DNA of 64,000 nucleotides from Phenylobacterium sp. (GTDB taxonomy: Bacteria > Pseudomonadota > Alphaproteobacteria > Caulobacterales > Caulobacteraceae), in NCBI RefSeq assembly GCF_016124325.1, contig NZ_WGNY01000012.1, positions 33,761 to 97,760 on the forward strand, given 5' to 3'. The notes under the pieces are model-generated. The model made no database searches and had not been told where the DNA came from. It saw nothing but the letters and a program-made list of their open reading frames with translations. Positions 7,333-16,638 of the stretch are shown here, one piece after another. Position numbers and translations under genes: made by a program. Every line of letters starts with the position of its first letter. The first letter of the stretch is position 1.

Positions 7333-9312
7333 TCAGACTGGCGGCAGAACCCCGGCGATGACGTGGGCCAGCTGGTCCGCGCCGTAGGGCTTGCGCAGCA
7401 GCGGCCAGGGCGCCCCTTCCGCGGCGCTCAGCGTCTCGCCGGTGTAGCCGGACGACAGGATGACCGGCAGGTCCGGACGGAGGCTCACCGCCTCGCGGGC
7501 GAGGTCCACGCCCGACCGGTCGCCCGGCATGATAAGGTCGGTGAGCAGGAGATCGACCTCCGCCCCCGTCCGGAGGATCGCCAGCGCATCGGACGCGCCC
7601 CCGACCGGCCGCACGCTGTGGCCGAGTTCCTCCAGCATGGCCTGCGCCAGCTCGGCGACCTGGGGATCGTCCTCGACCAGCAGGACCCGAAGGGCCGGGC
7701 CCGCCGCCGGGCTCGGCTCGACCGGATGCGCGATCGGCGTGGCCTCGACCAGCGGCAGGTAGACGGAGAAGCACGATCCTTCGCCGGGCGCGCTCTCGAC
7801 CGTGATGCTCCCGCCGCTCTGCCGGGCGAAGCCGTAGACCTGCGACAGGCCCAGGCCCGTGCCGCGTCCCTGCGGCTTGGTCGTGAAGAAAGGCTCGAAC
7901 GCCCGCGCGACGGTCGCGGCGTCCATGCCGGAGCCGTTGTCGCGGACCGACACGCAGGCGTAGTCGCCGGGCTCCAGGCCCTCGATCTGGCGGGCGCCCA
8001 CCTGCCGGCGCGACGTCATGATCTGCACGGCGCCGCCGACCGAGACCGCATCGCGCGCGTTGACGACCAGGTTCATGATCGCGGCCTCGAGTTGGCCGGC
8101 GTCGAGGTTGGCCACCGCGCCGCGGGCGTCCGGCGCGATGGTCAGGGTCACGGTCTCGTCGGTGGCGCGGCGGAGCAGGGGCTCCATGCCGTTCAGGAGC
8201 CGGTCGATCTCGACCGGTTCGGGCTTCAGGGCCTGCCGGCGCGAGAACGCCAGCAGTTGCTGGGTCAGCCGCTCGGCGCGCCGCGCGGCGCCGGCCGCCG
8301 CCTCGATCATCCGGTCGCGGCGGACCGCGTCGCCGGGATGGCGCTGCATGAGGTCGAGGGCGCCGATGATGACGGTGAGCAGGTTGTTGAAGTCGTGGGC
8401 GACGCCGCCGGTGAGCTGCCCCATCGCGTCCAGCTTCTGGGCCCGGCGCAGGGCGGCCTCGGCCTCGTCGCGCTCGCTGAGCGCGGCTTCGACGCGCTCG
8501 GCGAGCAGGTCGTTGATGCGTTTGAGGTCGTCCTCGGCGCGCTTGGCGTCGGTGACGTCGAACCCGACGCCCACGAAGCCCGCGAAGCCGCCGTCGGGGC
8601 CCCATCTCGGCTGCGACACGGACCTGACCCACCGATAGTCGCCGTCGCGCCGGCGGTAGCGCGCCTCGAGGGTGAAGAGGGTCCGGGAGCTCTCGCCGGC
8701 CACCTGCTCCTGGAGCACGCGCGCGACGTCGTCCGGGTGGAGCACCTTGCGCCAGTCGAAGTCGATCGCGGCCTGGTAGTTCACGCCGAGGAAGTCGACG
8801 TAGGCCCGGTTGGCGAACTCGCGGCGGCCGTCGGTCTGCGTCACCCACATCAGGATCGGGGCGCTGTCGGCCAGGGCGCGGAACCGCGTCTCGGTGATTT
8901 CGATGGACTGGCGGGCCGCCGCCCGCGCGGCGTTGGCCTCGTCGAGCTGCAGGAGCGCTTCGCGCAGACTCGCGCAGACGACGACCGTCAGCGCCGCCGA
9001 CAGCGCGAACATGATCAGCACCTCGGAGACGGAAAGGTCCGCCGAGACGCGCGGCGTATTCAGCAGACCGACGCCGAGCGCGACGGCGAGGGTCGCCCAG
9101 CCCCAGCGCGGGCCCGCGTAGAGAGTCGTCACGATGAGGGCTGGGAAGGTCGTGGCCGAGAGGCCGGGCGCGTATTCGAAGCCGATGAGCAGGCCGCGGA
9201 CGGCCATGGAGGCCAGGAGCGAACCCGTCGCGATCAGCAAGGCCGTCAGGAATGGGGGCGAGCGCCGCGGAATCATCCGCAACGGCCACAACGATGGCTT
9301 CAACGACGCCAT
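7333..9312 (-). CDS. Hybrid sensor histidine kinase/response regulator with PAS domain
   Basis: The product (659 residues from the ATG at 9312) has four or so N-terminal membrane segments (about 21-114), a PAS/PAC sensor domain (about 140-259), a HisKA dimerisation domain with His306 in GGVAHDFNN, a HATPase_c domain (NLVVNARDA, DNGSGM, GTGLGLS) and a C-terminal receiver (LLLTDLIMPG). It should autophosphorylate and pass phosphate to its own receiver. The open frame extends to 9420, but the GGGGGG stretch before 9312 and the membrane anchor favour the shorter form. Signal and output are unknown. Confidence 0.9.
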   Translation of the reverse strand: MASLKPSLWPLRMIPRRSPPFLTALLIATGSLLASMAVRGLLIGFEYAPGLSATTFPALIVTTLYAGPRWGWATLAVALGVGLLNTPRVSADLSVSEVLIMFALSAALTVVVCASLREALLQLDEANAARAAARQSIEITETRFRALADSAPILMWVTQTDGRREFANRAYVDFLGVNYQAAIDFDWRKVLHPDDVARVLQEQVAGESSRTLFTLEARYRRRDGDYRWVRSVSQPRWGPDGGFAGFVGVGFDVTDAKRAEDDLKRINDLLAERVEAALSERDEAEAALRRAQKLDAMGQLTGGVAHDFNNLLTVIIGALDLMQRHPGDAVRRDRMIEAAAGAARRAERLTQQLLAFSRRQALKPEPVEIDRLLNGMEPLLRRATDETVTLTIAPDARGAVANLDAGQLEAAIMNLVVNARDAVSVGGAVQIMTSRRQVGARQIEGLEPGDYACVSVRDNGSGMDAATVARAFEPFFTTKPQGRGTGLGLSQVYGFARQSGGSITVESAPGEGSCFSVYLPLVEATPIAHPVEPSPAAGPALRVLLVEDDPQVAELAQAMLEELGHSVRPVGGASDALAILRTGAEVDLLLTDLIMPGDRSGVDLAREAVSLRPDLPVILSSGYTGETLSAAEGAPWPLLRKPYGADQLAHVIAGVLPPV

Positions 9313-9463
9313 ACCGTGCCATCCCCCCTTGGGACCCGGCCAGCATGAGGGGTAAGGGGAGCCCACGCAACCTTGCCGCGGAGACCGGTCCCGGGACCCG
9401 CCCGCGCGCTCTCCGGCCAATTCCTGCCCGATACGAGTCCAAATCCCGTCGGTTTGCGACTAT

Positions 9464-10672
9464 ATGCGGCGCGCTGCGCCGCAGGAGACCTTGGTTCTGA
9501 ACGGATCTTTCCAACGCTGGTTCCGCCCGAGATGGGCGAAGGCCGGGGCCGTCGTGGCCCTTGCCGTGCTGGCGGCCGGCCCGGCGTGTGCGCCGTCCGG
9601 CGGCGGGCTGGCGCGCGAGACGATCCGGTTGGCCGCGCGTGACCTCACCGACGCCAGCCTGCGGCGGCTGGCGGCCGGCATGGACCCGGCGATGCGGGCG
9701 CTGGCGCTGCGCCACGATCCGGGGCTGCGGCGCGTGGACTTCTGGTCGCGGCCCACGGGATGGGGCCGGCTCGACATCGACAAGACCCCGAGCCTCGGCT
9801 TCGGTGCGGACGACGCGGCCACCGCCGAGGCGCTGAACGCCCTGCGCCCGGTGTCCGACCTGCCGATCCGCCCCATGCGGCCGTTCGTGCTGCACGCCTC
9901 CGGCGAGGACCGCGCCCGCGCCGTCGAGTGCCTGACCCAGGCCGTCTACTACGAGGCCGCCCGTGAGCCGGAGGTGGGGCAGGAGGCGGTGGCCCAGGTG
10001 GTGCTGAACCGCATGCGCCACCCGGCCTATCCGAAGTCGATCTGCGGCGTGGTCTACCAGGGCGCGGCCCGGGCGACGGGCTGCCAGTTCACCTTCACCT
10101 GCGACGGCTCGCTGGCGCGGGCCCCGCAAGCGGCGCTGTGGCGGCGGGCCCGCCAGGTGGCCGAGCGCGCGCTCGATGGCCACGTCGACCGGCAGGTGGG
10201 ATCGGCCACGCACTATCACGCCGACTACGTCGCGCCGTACTGGGCGCCGACGCTGGTCAAGATGGCCCAGGTGGGCCAGCACATCTTCTACCGCTGGACG
10301 GGTCCCTGGGGCGAACCGGCCGCCTTCACCGGCCGCTACGCCGGCCGCGAGGCCGAGCTGACGCCGGCGATCCTGGGCGGCGTGGACGCCCGCACCCAGG
10401 GCCTGCTCGCGCCCGAGGACCAGCAGATCCCGGCCCGGCGCACCATCACCCTGGCGGTCGCGGGTGAGGTGCGGACCTACGAGGTCGCCGATCCCACCGC
10501 CGCGGACGGCGTGCGGACGCGGGTGGCCGGGGCGCTCACGCCGTCGCGCCGCCAGCCGACGGCGGACGAGATTCGCCGGATCAACGCCAGCCTGGCGGAT
10601 GTGGAGCGTTCGCTGGACGCCCCGGCCGCGGGGGCTCCGGCGCCCACGGTCCAGGCCGCGCCCGGCGACTGA
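9464..10672 (+). CDS. SleB-like cell wall hydrolase (Hydrolase_2)
   Basis: The 402-residue protein has an N-terminal signal anchor or signal peptide (GAVVALAVLAAGPAC, about 28-42) and a central Hydrolase_2/SleB-type catalytic region containing AVYYEAAREPEVGQEAVAQVVLNR and GCQFTFTCDG. Related domains cleave peptidoglycan as lytic transglycosylases or amidases in the cell envelope. In non-sporeformers such proteins act in wall remodelling. The C-terminal 90 residues are Pro/Ala-rich and not recognised. It is divergent from the hybrid kinase and convergent with the acetyltransferase, with 2 bp between stops. Confidence 0.85.
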   Translation: MRRAAPQETLVLNGSFQRWFRPRWAKAGAVVALAVLAAGPACAPSGGGLARETIRLAARDLTDASLRRLAAGMDPAMRALALRHDPGLRRVDFWSRPTGWGRLDIDKTPSLGFGADDAATAEALNALRPVSDLPIRPMRPFVLHASGEDRARAVECLTQAVYYEAAREPEVGQEAVAQVVLNRMRHPAYPKSICGVVYQGAARATGCQFTFTCDGSLARAPQAALWRRARQVAERALDGHVDRQVGSATHYHADYVAPYWAPTLVKMAQVGQHIFYRWTGPWGEPAAFTGRYAGREAELTPAILGGVDARTQGLLAPEDQQIPARRTITLAVAGEVRTYEVADPTAADGVRTRVAGALTPSRRQPTADEIRRINASLADVERSLDAPAAGAPAPTVQAAPGD

Positions 10673-10674
10673 CC

Positions 10675-11160
10675 TCAGCCCGAGAAGGCGTCGGGGTAGG
10701 CGACGCTGAGCGGCGCGTCGAACGCGCCCGGCTCCAGTGCGATCGCCATGAACGCCGGGCTGCCGGAATAGGGCGCGCGCACCTGGCCCGCCGTCTCCGC
10801 CGAGAAGCCGAAGCGCGGATAGTAGGCTTCGTGGCCCAGCACCAGCACGCCGTGGGCGCCGAACTCCTTGGCGTTCTCCAGGCCGGCGCGCACCAGGGCC
10901 GAGCCGACGCCGCCGCGCTGCAGGCCCGGACGCACCGCCATGGGGGCCAGGGCGGCGAACAGGTGCTCGCGGTCGGCCCACAGGCGGCTGAACAGGATAT
11001 GGCCGCCCACCTCGCCGTCGGCCTCCGAGACCAGTTCGAACAGCACGTCCCCAGCCTCGCGCAGGCGTTCGATCAGCCGGGCCTCGTCGTCGCGGGCGAA
11101 GGCGGCGCGGTTGACCTCGGCGATGGCCGGACGGTCGCCGGAGCGGGCGTAGCGGATCAC
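10675..11160 (-). CDS. GNAT family N-acetyltransferase (YhbS-like)
   Basis: The 161 residues form one GNAT acetyltransferase domain. The acetyl-CoA pyrophosphate loop is visible as RPGLQRGGVGSALV, and the YhbS-type motif VLGHEAYYPRFGF follows. The start is GTG at 11160, 10 bp downstream of the trxB stop, so it is probably co-transcribed with trxB. The acceptor substrate cannot be predicted. Confidence 0.88.
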   Translation of the reverse strand: MIRYARSGDRPAIAEVNRAAFARDDEARLIERLREAGDVLFELVSEADGEVGGHILFSRLWADREHLFAALAPMAVRPGLQRGGVGSALVRAGLENAKEFGAHGVLVLGHEAYYPRFGFSAETAGQVRAPYSGSPAFMAIALEPGAFDAPLSVAYPDAFSG

Positions 11161-11170
11161 GCCCGGCGCC

Positions 11171-12172
11171 TCACCAGGCGCCGATCTTCTGCGCCTCTTC
11201 GTGGGCGATCGGGTGATGGGCCTTCTTGTGATCCTCTTCGGCGAGGAAGCGCACCGCCTCCAGCGCGGCCATGCAGCCCATGCCCGCGGCCGTGACGGCC
11301 TGGCGGTAGACGTCGTCGGTGACGTCGCCGGCGGCGTAGACGCCTTCGATGGCCGTCGAGGCCGTGCCCGGCTTGACCTTCAGATAGCCGCTCGCGTCCA
11401 TCTCGAGCTGGCCCTGGAAGAGCTGGGAGGCCGGCGCGTGGCCGATGGCGATGAAGACGCCGTCGCAGGGCAGCGTCTGGGTGGCGCCGGTCTTGACGTT
11501 CTTCAGGCGAACGCCGGTGACCCCCATCGGATCGGTTTCGCCGACCACCTCGTCGATGGCGTGGTCCCAGACCACGACGACCTTGGGATGGTTGAACAGC
11601 CGCTCCTGCAGGATCTTCTCGGCGCGGAACTCGTCACGGCGATGCACGATCGTGACCCGTTCGGCGAAGTTGGTGAGGAACAGCGCCTCCTCGACGGCGG
11701 TGTTGCCGCCGCCGACCACGACCACCTGCTTGCCGCGGTAGAAGAAGCCGTCGCAGGTGGCGCAGGCCGAGACGCCGAAGCCCTGGAACTTCTGCTCGGT
11801 CTCCAGGCCCAGCCACTTGGCCTGGGCGCCGGTGGCGATGATCAGGGTCTCCGCCAGCCACACCTGGCCGCTGTCGGTCTCCAGCCGGAACGGGCGCTGG
11901 CTGAGATCGGCCTTGGTCACGATGTCGTTGACGATCTCCGTCCCCACGTGCTCGGCCTGGGCCTGCATCTGCTCCATCAGCCAGGGGCCCTGGATCACGT
12001 CGGCGAAGCCCGGATAGTTCTCCACGTCGGTGGTGATGGTGAGCTGGCCGCCGGGCTGGATGCCCTGGATCAGCACCGGCTTCAGCAGGGCGCGGGCGGC
12101 GTAGACGGCGGCGGTGTAGCCGGCGGGGCCGGAGCCCACGATCAGGCAGCGGACGTTTCTAGGGTCGGACAT
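11171..12172 (-). CDS. trxB: Thioredoxin-disulfide reductase
   Basis: TrxB uses NADPH to reduce thioredoxin in the cytoplasm. The 333-residue protein has the FAD-binding start VGSGPAGYTAAVYAA, the redox-active CATC pair (SACATCDGFFYRG), the NADPH site GGGNTAVEEAL and the C-terminal FAD motif YAAGDVTDDVYRQA. Length and motifs are typical of the low-molecular-weight class. It heads a likely two-gene unit with the downstream acetyltransferase. Confidence 0.97.
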   Translation of the reverse strand: MSDPRNVRCLIVGSGPAGYTAAVYAARALLKPVLIQGIQPGGQLTITTDVENYPGFADVIQGPWLMEQMQAQAEHVGTEIVNDIVTKADLSQRPFRLETDSGQVWLAETLIIATGAQAKWLGLETEQKFQGFGVSACATCDGFFYRGKQVVVVGGGNTAVEEALFLTNFAERVTIVHRRDEFRAEKILQERLFNHPKVVVVWDHAIDEVVGETDPMGVTGVRLKNVKTGATQTLPCDGVFIAIGHAPASQLFQGQLEMDASGYLKVKPGTASTAIEGVYAAGDVTDDVYRQAVTAAGMGCMAALEAVRFLAEEDHKKAHHPIAHEEAQKIGAW

Positions 12173-12268
12173 GGCCCCAATGTAGTGACGATTCCGGTTC
12201 CGCGCGACGGCGCCGAGGGAACGAACCGCCTGCTTGGCCGTAGATGCCGATATCGCATGGAGGCGCCG

Positions 12269-12475
12269 ATGAGCGATCAGGTGAAGACGGCCGGCACGGC
12301 CGCGTTGGTGGGGGCCGCCGCGGGCGCGGGTCTCGCGCTCGGATTCGGTCTCAGGCTGTTCTCGGCCTTGGCCATGGCGGCGTTGGGAACCGGCCTCGCG
12401 CTGGGCATGCTGACGGCCGTCGACAACGACAAGTCCGAGCCGGAACAGGGCGATCTGCCGCTGGATCTTGCTTAA
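12269..12475 (+). CDS. Small glycine/alanine-rich membrane protein
   Basis: A GGAGG at 12259-12263 sits six bases before an ATG at 12269, giving a 68-residue protein. Residues 12-48 are almost entirely Ala, Gly, Leu and Val and would form one or two membrane helices. The last 18 residues are acidic (VDNDKSEPEQGDLPLD). No family is recognised. It lies between trxB and pseI, divergent from trxB and 36 bp upstream of pseI. Confidence 0.6.
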   Translation: MSDQVKTAGTAALVGAAAGAGLALGFGLRLFSALAMAALGTGLALGMLTAVDNDKSEPEQGDLPLDLA

Positions 12476-12511
12476 CGCGCGTTTCAGCCGACCGGGCTAG
12501 ACTGGCGGCCA

Positions 12512-13567
12512 ATGAGCGCGTCGCCCGAGATCGAGATCGCCGGCCGCAAGGTCGGAGCCGCACACGAGCCGTTCGTGATCTGCGAGCTGTCGGGCAACCA
12601 CAACGGCAGCCTGGAGCGCGCGCTTTCGATGATCGACGCGGCCGCCGCCACCGGCTGCGACGCCATCAAGATCCAGACCTACACCGCCGACACCATCACC
12701 ATGGACGTCGACCGGCCCGAGTTCAAAATCCACGGCGGGTTGTGGGACGGACGCAGCCTCTACGAGCTCTATCAGGAAGCCCAGACGCCCTACGAATGGC
12801 ACGCGGCCCTGTTCGAGCGGGCGCGGAAGCGCGGGGTGATCCTGTTCTCCAGCCCCTTCGACGAGACGGCGGTCGACCTGCTGGACGGACTGGGCGCGCC
12901 GGCCTTCAAGATCGCCTCGTTCGAGGCGGTCGACCTGCCGCTGATCCGCTACGCCGCGGCCAAGGGCAAGCCGCTGATCATCTCGACCGGCATGGCCAAC
13001 CTGGCCGAGATCGAGGCCGCCCGCGACGCCGCGCTCTCGGCCGGCGCCCCGGGCGTGGTGCTGCTGCATTGCGTGTCGAGCTATCCGGCGGTGACCGAGG
13101 ACGCCAACGTCCGCACCGTGGCCGACATGGCCGGGCGCTTCGACTGTCCGGTCGGGCTTTCGGACCACACCATGGGGACGGCCGCGTCGGTCGCGGCGAT
13201 CGCCCTGGGCGCCAGCGTGATCGAAAAGCACTTCACCCTGGCCCGCGCCGACGGCGGGCCGGATTCGGCCTTCAGCCTGGAGCCGGCGGAATTCCAGGCC
13301 CTGGTGCGCGACTGCAAGGACGCCTGGAAGGCGCTGGGCCGCGCGCACTACGACCTGCTGGGCTCGGAACGCGCCAACGCCCAGTTCCGGCGTTCGCTCT
13401 ATGTGGCCGCCGACGTGAAGGCGGGCGAGGCGATCACCCGCGCCAACATCCGCTCCATCCGGCCGGGCGACGGCCTGGCCCCGGCCCACCTCGACGAGGT
13501 GCTGGGCCGCAAGGCCGCGCGGGACCTCGCCCGGGGCGAGCCGCTCGCCTGGGACATGCTGGCCTAG
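12512..13567 (+). CDS. pseI: Pseudaminic acid synthase
   Basis: PseI condenses phosphoenolpyruvate with a 2,4-diacetamido-trideoxy-altrose to make pseudaminic acid, a sialic-acid-like sugar used on flagellins and surface glycans. The 351 residues have the NeuB-type barrel, with CELSGNHNGSLERAL near residue 28. The ELSxNHxGS form favours PseI over NeuB, which normally reads EIGxNHNG. KIASFEAVDLPLI and LSDHTMG follow, and a SAF (antifreeze-like) domain occupies about 290-350. PseG is encoded at 16639-17661 on the other strand, supporting the assignment. Confidence 0.88.
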   Translation: MSASPEIEIAGRKVGAAHEPFVICELSGNHNGSLERALSMIDAAAATGCDAIKIQTYTADTITMDVDRPEFKIHGGLWDGRSLYELYQEAQTPYEWHAALFERARKRGVILFSSPFDETAVDLLDGLGAPAFKIASFEAVDLPLIRYAAAKGKPLIISTGMANLAEIEAARDAALSAGAPGVVLLHCVSSYPAVTEDANVRTVADMAGRFDCPVGLSDHTMGTAASVAAIALGASVIEKHFTLARADGGPDSAFSLEPAEFQALVRDCKDAWKALGRAHYDLLGSERANAQFRRSLYVAADVKAGEAITRANIRSIRPGDGLAPAHLDEVLGRKAARDLARGEPLAWDMLA

Positions 13568-13626
13568 GGGTACGAGCCCCGACGCAGGCGACATCGCGCG
13601 CGTCGCCGTGGCGCAGGCCCGGATTA

Positions 13627-13649
13627 TTTGTTATCGGTGGTTTGTTATC
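13627..13649. promoter_or_regulatory. Direct repeat upstream of the monooxygenase gene
   Basis: TTTGTTATC occurs twice (13627-13635 and 13641-13649) with a 14-bp period, in an AT-rich pocket about 85-108 bp before the monooxygenase start. It may be an activator or repressor site. The half-site GTTATC also appears in the palindrome upstream of the ArsR gene at 25616-25633, but a shared regulator is not implied by so short a match. Confidence 0.4.
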
Positions 13650-13734
13650 AATGTTCACTTAGGCTTGATTTCCGTCAATGTGGCGTGGTCCCAGCAGCGG
13701 AAACTCGCGGCCGAGATAAGAACGGGAGGGTTCC

Positions 13735-15261
13735 GTGAACGCGACGGTCCAATCGGCGAGACAGGCCGGCAGTGAGCATTTCGACGTCCTCGTCGTCGGC
13801 GCCGGCATTTCGGGCGTCGGCGCCGCCTATCACCTGACGCAGCAATGCCCCGACAAGAGCTTCGTCGTCCTTGAGACGCTGGAGAGCTTCGGCGGCACGT
13901 GGCTCACCCACAAATATCCGGGCATCCGCTCGGACAGCGACCTCTACACCTTCGGCTATCGCTTCAAGCCGTGGGTGGGGCCGCCGATCGCGACGGCCGA
14001 CGAAATCCTCAAGTACATGGGCGAGGTGATCGAGGAGAACGATCTCTCCCGCCACATCCGCTACCGCCACCGCATCTCCGGCGCCACATGGTCCAGCCGG
14101 GACAACCTCTGGACCATCGAGGTCGAGCGCCTCGACACCGGCGAGTACCTGACGTTCACGGCGAACTTCCTCTGGATGTGCCAGGGCTACTACCGGCAAT
14201 CCAAGGGCTACACGCCGGAATGGCCCGGCATGGCCGACTACAAGGGCAGGATCGTTCATCCGCAGACCTGGCCCGACGACCTGGAGCTGAAGGGCAAGCA
14301 GGTGCTCGTCATCGGCTCGGGCGCCACGGCGGCCACGCTGATCCCGAACATCGCCGACCAGTGCGCGCACGTGACCATGCTGCAGCGCTCGCCGACCTAT
14401 TTCATCCCGGGGCGCAACGCCAACGAGCTGGCCGACACGCTGCGAGAGCTGAAGATCGACGAGACCTGGATCCACGAGATCGTGCGCCGCAAGATCCTGC
14501 ACGATCAGGACGCCTTCACGCATCGCGCCGTGGAGGAGCCCGAGGCGGTGAAGCAGGAACTGCTGGCCGGCGTCAGCGCCTTCGTCGGTCCGGAGGTCGT
14601 CGAGAAGCATTTCACGCCGAGCTACCGCCCCTGGCGGCAGCGCATCGCTTTCGTGCCGGACGGCGACATCTTCCAGGCCGTGAAGGCGGGCAAGGCCTCT
14701 GTGGTCACCGACGAGATCGAGCGCTTCACCGAGACGGGCGTCCTGCTCAAGTCGGGCGAGACGATCGACGCCGACGTGATCATCAGCGCGACCGGGTTCA
14801 ACCTGAACATCCTGGGCGACATCCCCTTCGTGATCGACGGCAAGGCGCTGAACTTCGCCGACACCGTGACCTACCGGGGCATGATGTTCACTGGCGTGCC
14901 GAACATGGTCTGGGTGTTCGGCTACTTCCGGGCGAGCTGGACGCTGCGGGCCGACCTCGTCGCCGATTTCGTCTGCCGGATGCTCCAGCACATGGACGCC
15001 AAGGGGGCGAAGAAGGTGACGGTGGCCCTGCGGCCCGAAGACGCCGACATGCCGCTCTCGTCGTGGATCGACCCCGAGAATTTCAACCCGGGCTACCTGA
15101 TGCGCAGCATGCACCTGCTGCCCAAGCGGGGCGACAAGCCCGAGTGGCAGCACAGCCAGGACTACTGGCGCGAGAAGGACGAGCTTCCGCTCATCGATCT
15201 CGACGACGCGGCCTTCGTGTACCAGGGCGCCGCCGCGTCGGCGCGGCCCGCCGCGGCCTAG
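13735..15261 (+). CDS. Flavin-containing monooxygenase, Baeyer-Villiger type
   Basis: This 508-residue FAD/NADPH enzyme begins with GTG behind a GGGAGGG ribosome-binding site. Motifs in order are the FAD fold (VVGAGISGVGAAYHL, about 19-33), the Baeyer-Villiger-type fingerprint YKGRIVHPQTWPDD (about 167-180), the NADPH fold VIGSGATAATLIP and the late ISATGFN motif. EthA-like members oxidise ketones to esters or oxygenate sulfur compounds; the substrate here is unknown. It lies between pseI and the FAD protein next to pseG, with no obvious pathway link. Confidence 0.88.
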   Translation: MNATVQSARQAGSEHFDVLVVGAGISGVGAAYHLTQQCPDKSFVVLETLESFGGTWLTHKYPGIRSDSDLYTFGYRFKPWVGPPIATADEILKYMGEVIEENDLSRHIRYRHRISGATWSSRDNLWTIEVERLDTGEYLTFTANFLWMCQGYYRQSKGYTPEWPGMADYKGRIVHPQTWPDDLELKGKQVLVIGSGATAATLIPNIADQCAHVTMLQRSPTYFIPGRNANELADTLRELKIDETWIHEIVRRKILHDQDAFTHRAVEEPEAVKQELLAGVSAFVGPEVVEKHFTPSYRPWRQRIAFVPDGDIFQAVKAGKASVVTDEIERFTETGVLLKSGETIDADVIISATGFNLNILGDIPFVIDGKALNFADTVTYRGMMFTGVPNMVWVFGYFRASWTLRADLVADFVCRMLQHMDAKGAKKVTVALRPEDADMPLSSWIDPENFNPGYLMRSMHLLPKRGDKPEWQHSQDYWREKDELPLIDLDDAAFVYQGAAASARPAAA

Positions 15262-15271
15262 GAATCGCGGA

Positions 15272-16519
15272 TCAGGCGGCGGACGCCCGGACGTTCGCCG
15301 CCAGGACCGCGCCGAGTTCGCCCGCCAGGTGGCGGAAGCGCTCGGTCGGCGCGCCATGCTCCCAGCCGTTGGACACGGCGCCGGCGCCGAACCTCTGGCC
15401 GAACTCCCCGCGCAGCTGGGCGAGTGCGGCGACCGCCTCCACGGTCTGGTAGGTCCACCGGGGCTTGACCGACGAGCACAGCAGCTCGCCGAGCGCGAGG
15501 TCGCCCTCGAAGCCGCTGACCAGTCGGTGGACCTCGTAGCGAAGGTCGGTGGGGTCGGCCTCCTTCGCGCATTCGGCCGTCAGCAGCGTGCGGCCTGCGC
15601 TCTCGTAGAGGCAAACGCGGAAGCAGACGCCGTCGGCCGTGAAGTTGTTGACGCGGAAGGGGCGCGGCCCCGTCCAGCGGGCGGCGAAGACGTAGGCGGC
15701 GTGGCTGGTCTCGAGCAGGCGCGGCACGGGCCGGTCGAACATCCTGAACAGCGGCGCCGGATTGGCGGCCCACACCAGGACATCGCCGGGCCGGTGCTCC
15801 ACGAGCGCCTGGCGCGGAGCCACGAAGCTGCTTTCCTGGATCCGCACGCCGATCTGGCGCAGTGCGCGATGACACCGGCGGAAGAGCGCGCCGAAGCCGC
15901 CCGCCGGCTCGCCCGCCGCATCCATATCGTCGTGCGCCCACGGATTCTGGGCCATGGCGAAGAAGGCGTCGATCCGCGGGTTGCTTCGCCGCGCCGCGGC
16001 GAAGCTGGCCGCATCGGCGTCGAGGGGCAATATCCGGGCGACGCCCAACGACGCGGCGGCGTTGGCGTGAGCCTCGGTCGAACCGGGCCCCAGCCGCCAG
16101 CGCACATAGCGTGCGAGGGGTTCGCGCAGCTCGGCCGGGAAGGCGATGATCCGGCCCGCGAGGCTCGGCCCCTGGGGTTGGTCGACCGCGATCTGGGCGC
16201 ACGGCAGGGCCGGGCCGTCGAAGCCGGGGGTGTAGCGGGGCGGCCCCGCGTCGGAAGGACTGACCGATCCGACCCGGTTCTCGACCTCGTCGAAGGCGAC
16301 GCCGTGGGCTTCCAGGCGCTGGCGGACGGGGTCGTCCTTCGGCCCGAAGGGAATGAAGCGCTCGCGCAGTTCGACGCCGTGACGTTCGGTGGGCAGGGCG
16401 CTGCCGCCGAGCTGTTCGAAGCGCTCGTGGAGTTCGATGTCGCGCGCGCCGAGCCGATGCGCCTCGAAGGCGGCGAGGACGCCGCTGAGGCCCCCGCCGA
16501 TGATCCTGACCCGGCTCAT
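15272..16519 (-). CDS. FAD-dependent NAD(P)-binding oxidoreductase of unknown substrate
   Basis: The 415-residue protein opens with VRIIGGGLSGVLAAFEAHRLG, a clear FAD-binding beta-alpha-beta fold, and continues with ELHERFEQLGG, which resembles amine-oxidase or protoporphyrinogen-oxidase-like flavoproteins. The middle and C-terminal parts contain no catalytic motif that I recognise. It ends 10 bp from the convergent monooxygenase stop and lies 119 bp downstream of pseG on the same strand. A role in sugar or glycan synthesis is possible from position only. Confidence 0.7.
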   Translation of the reverse strand: MSRVRIIGGGLSGVLAAFEAHRLGARDIELHERFEQLGGSALPTERHGVELRERFIPFGPKDDPVRQRLEAHGVAFDEVENRVGSVSPSDAGPPRYTPGFDGPALPCAQIAVDQPQGPSLAGRIIAFPAELREPLARYVRWRLGPGSTEAHANAAASLGVARILPLDADAASFAAARRSNPRIDAFFAMAQNPWAHDDMDAAGEPAGGFGALFRRCHRALRQIGVRIQESSFVAPRQALVEHRPGDVLVWAANPAPLFRMFDRPVPRLLETSHAAYVFAARWTGPRPFRVNNFTADGVCFRVCLYESAGRTLLTAECAKEADPTDLRYEVHRLVSGFEGDLALGELLCSSVKPRWTYQTVEAVAALAQLRGEFGQRFGAGAVSNGWEHGAPTERFRHLAGELGAVLAANVRASAA

Positions 16520-16638
16520 GCCACCCGCTCCAGGCGGGGGGTTCGTGAGGGCCGGCTTCTGCCTAGGTTGTCGATCGACGCGCCCATGCCGGAGCTTTGC
16601 CAGACGGGTGCGAATACGGGGTTAAGAGCGCGGTTCCG

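Noticed and set aside
7097..10981. Very long open frame on the minus strand (about 1294 codons) across several genes
   Set aside because: It runs out of frame through the hybrid kinase and antisense to the wall hydrolase, with Arg/Gly/Pro-rich low-complexity translation typical of high-GC shadow frames.
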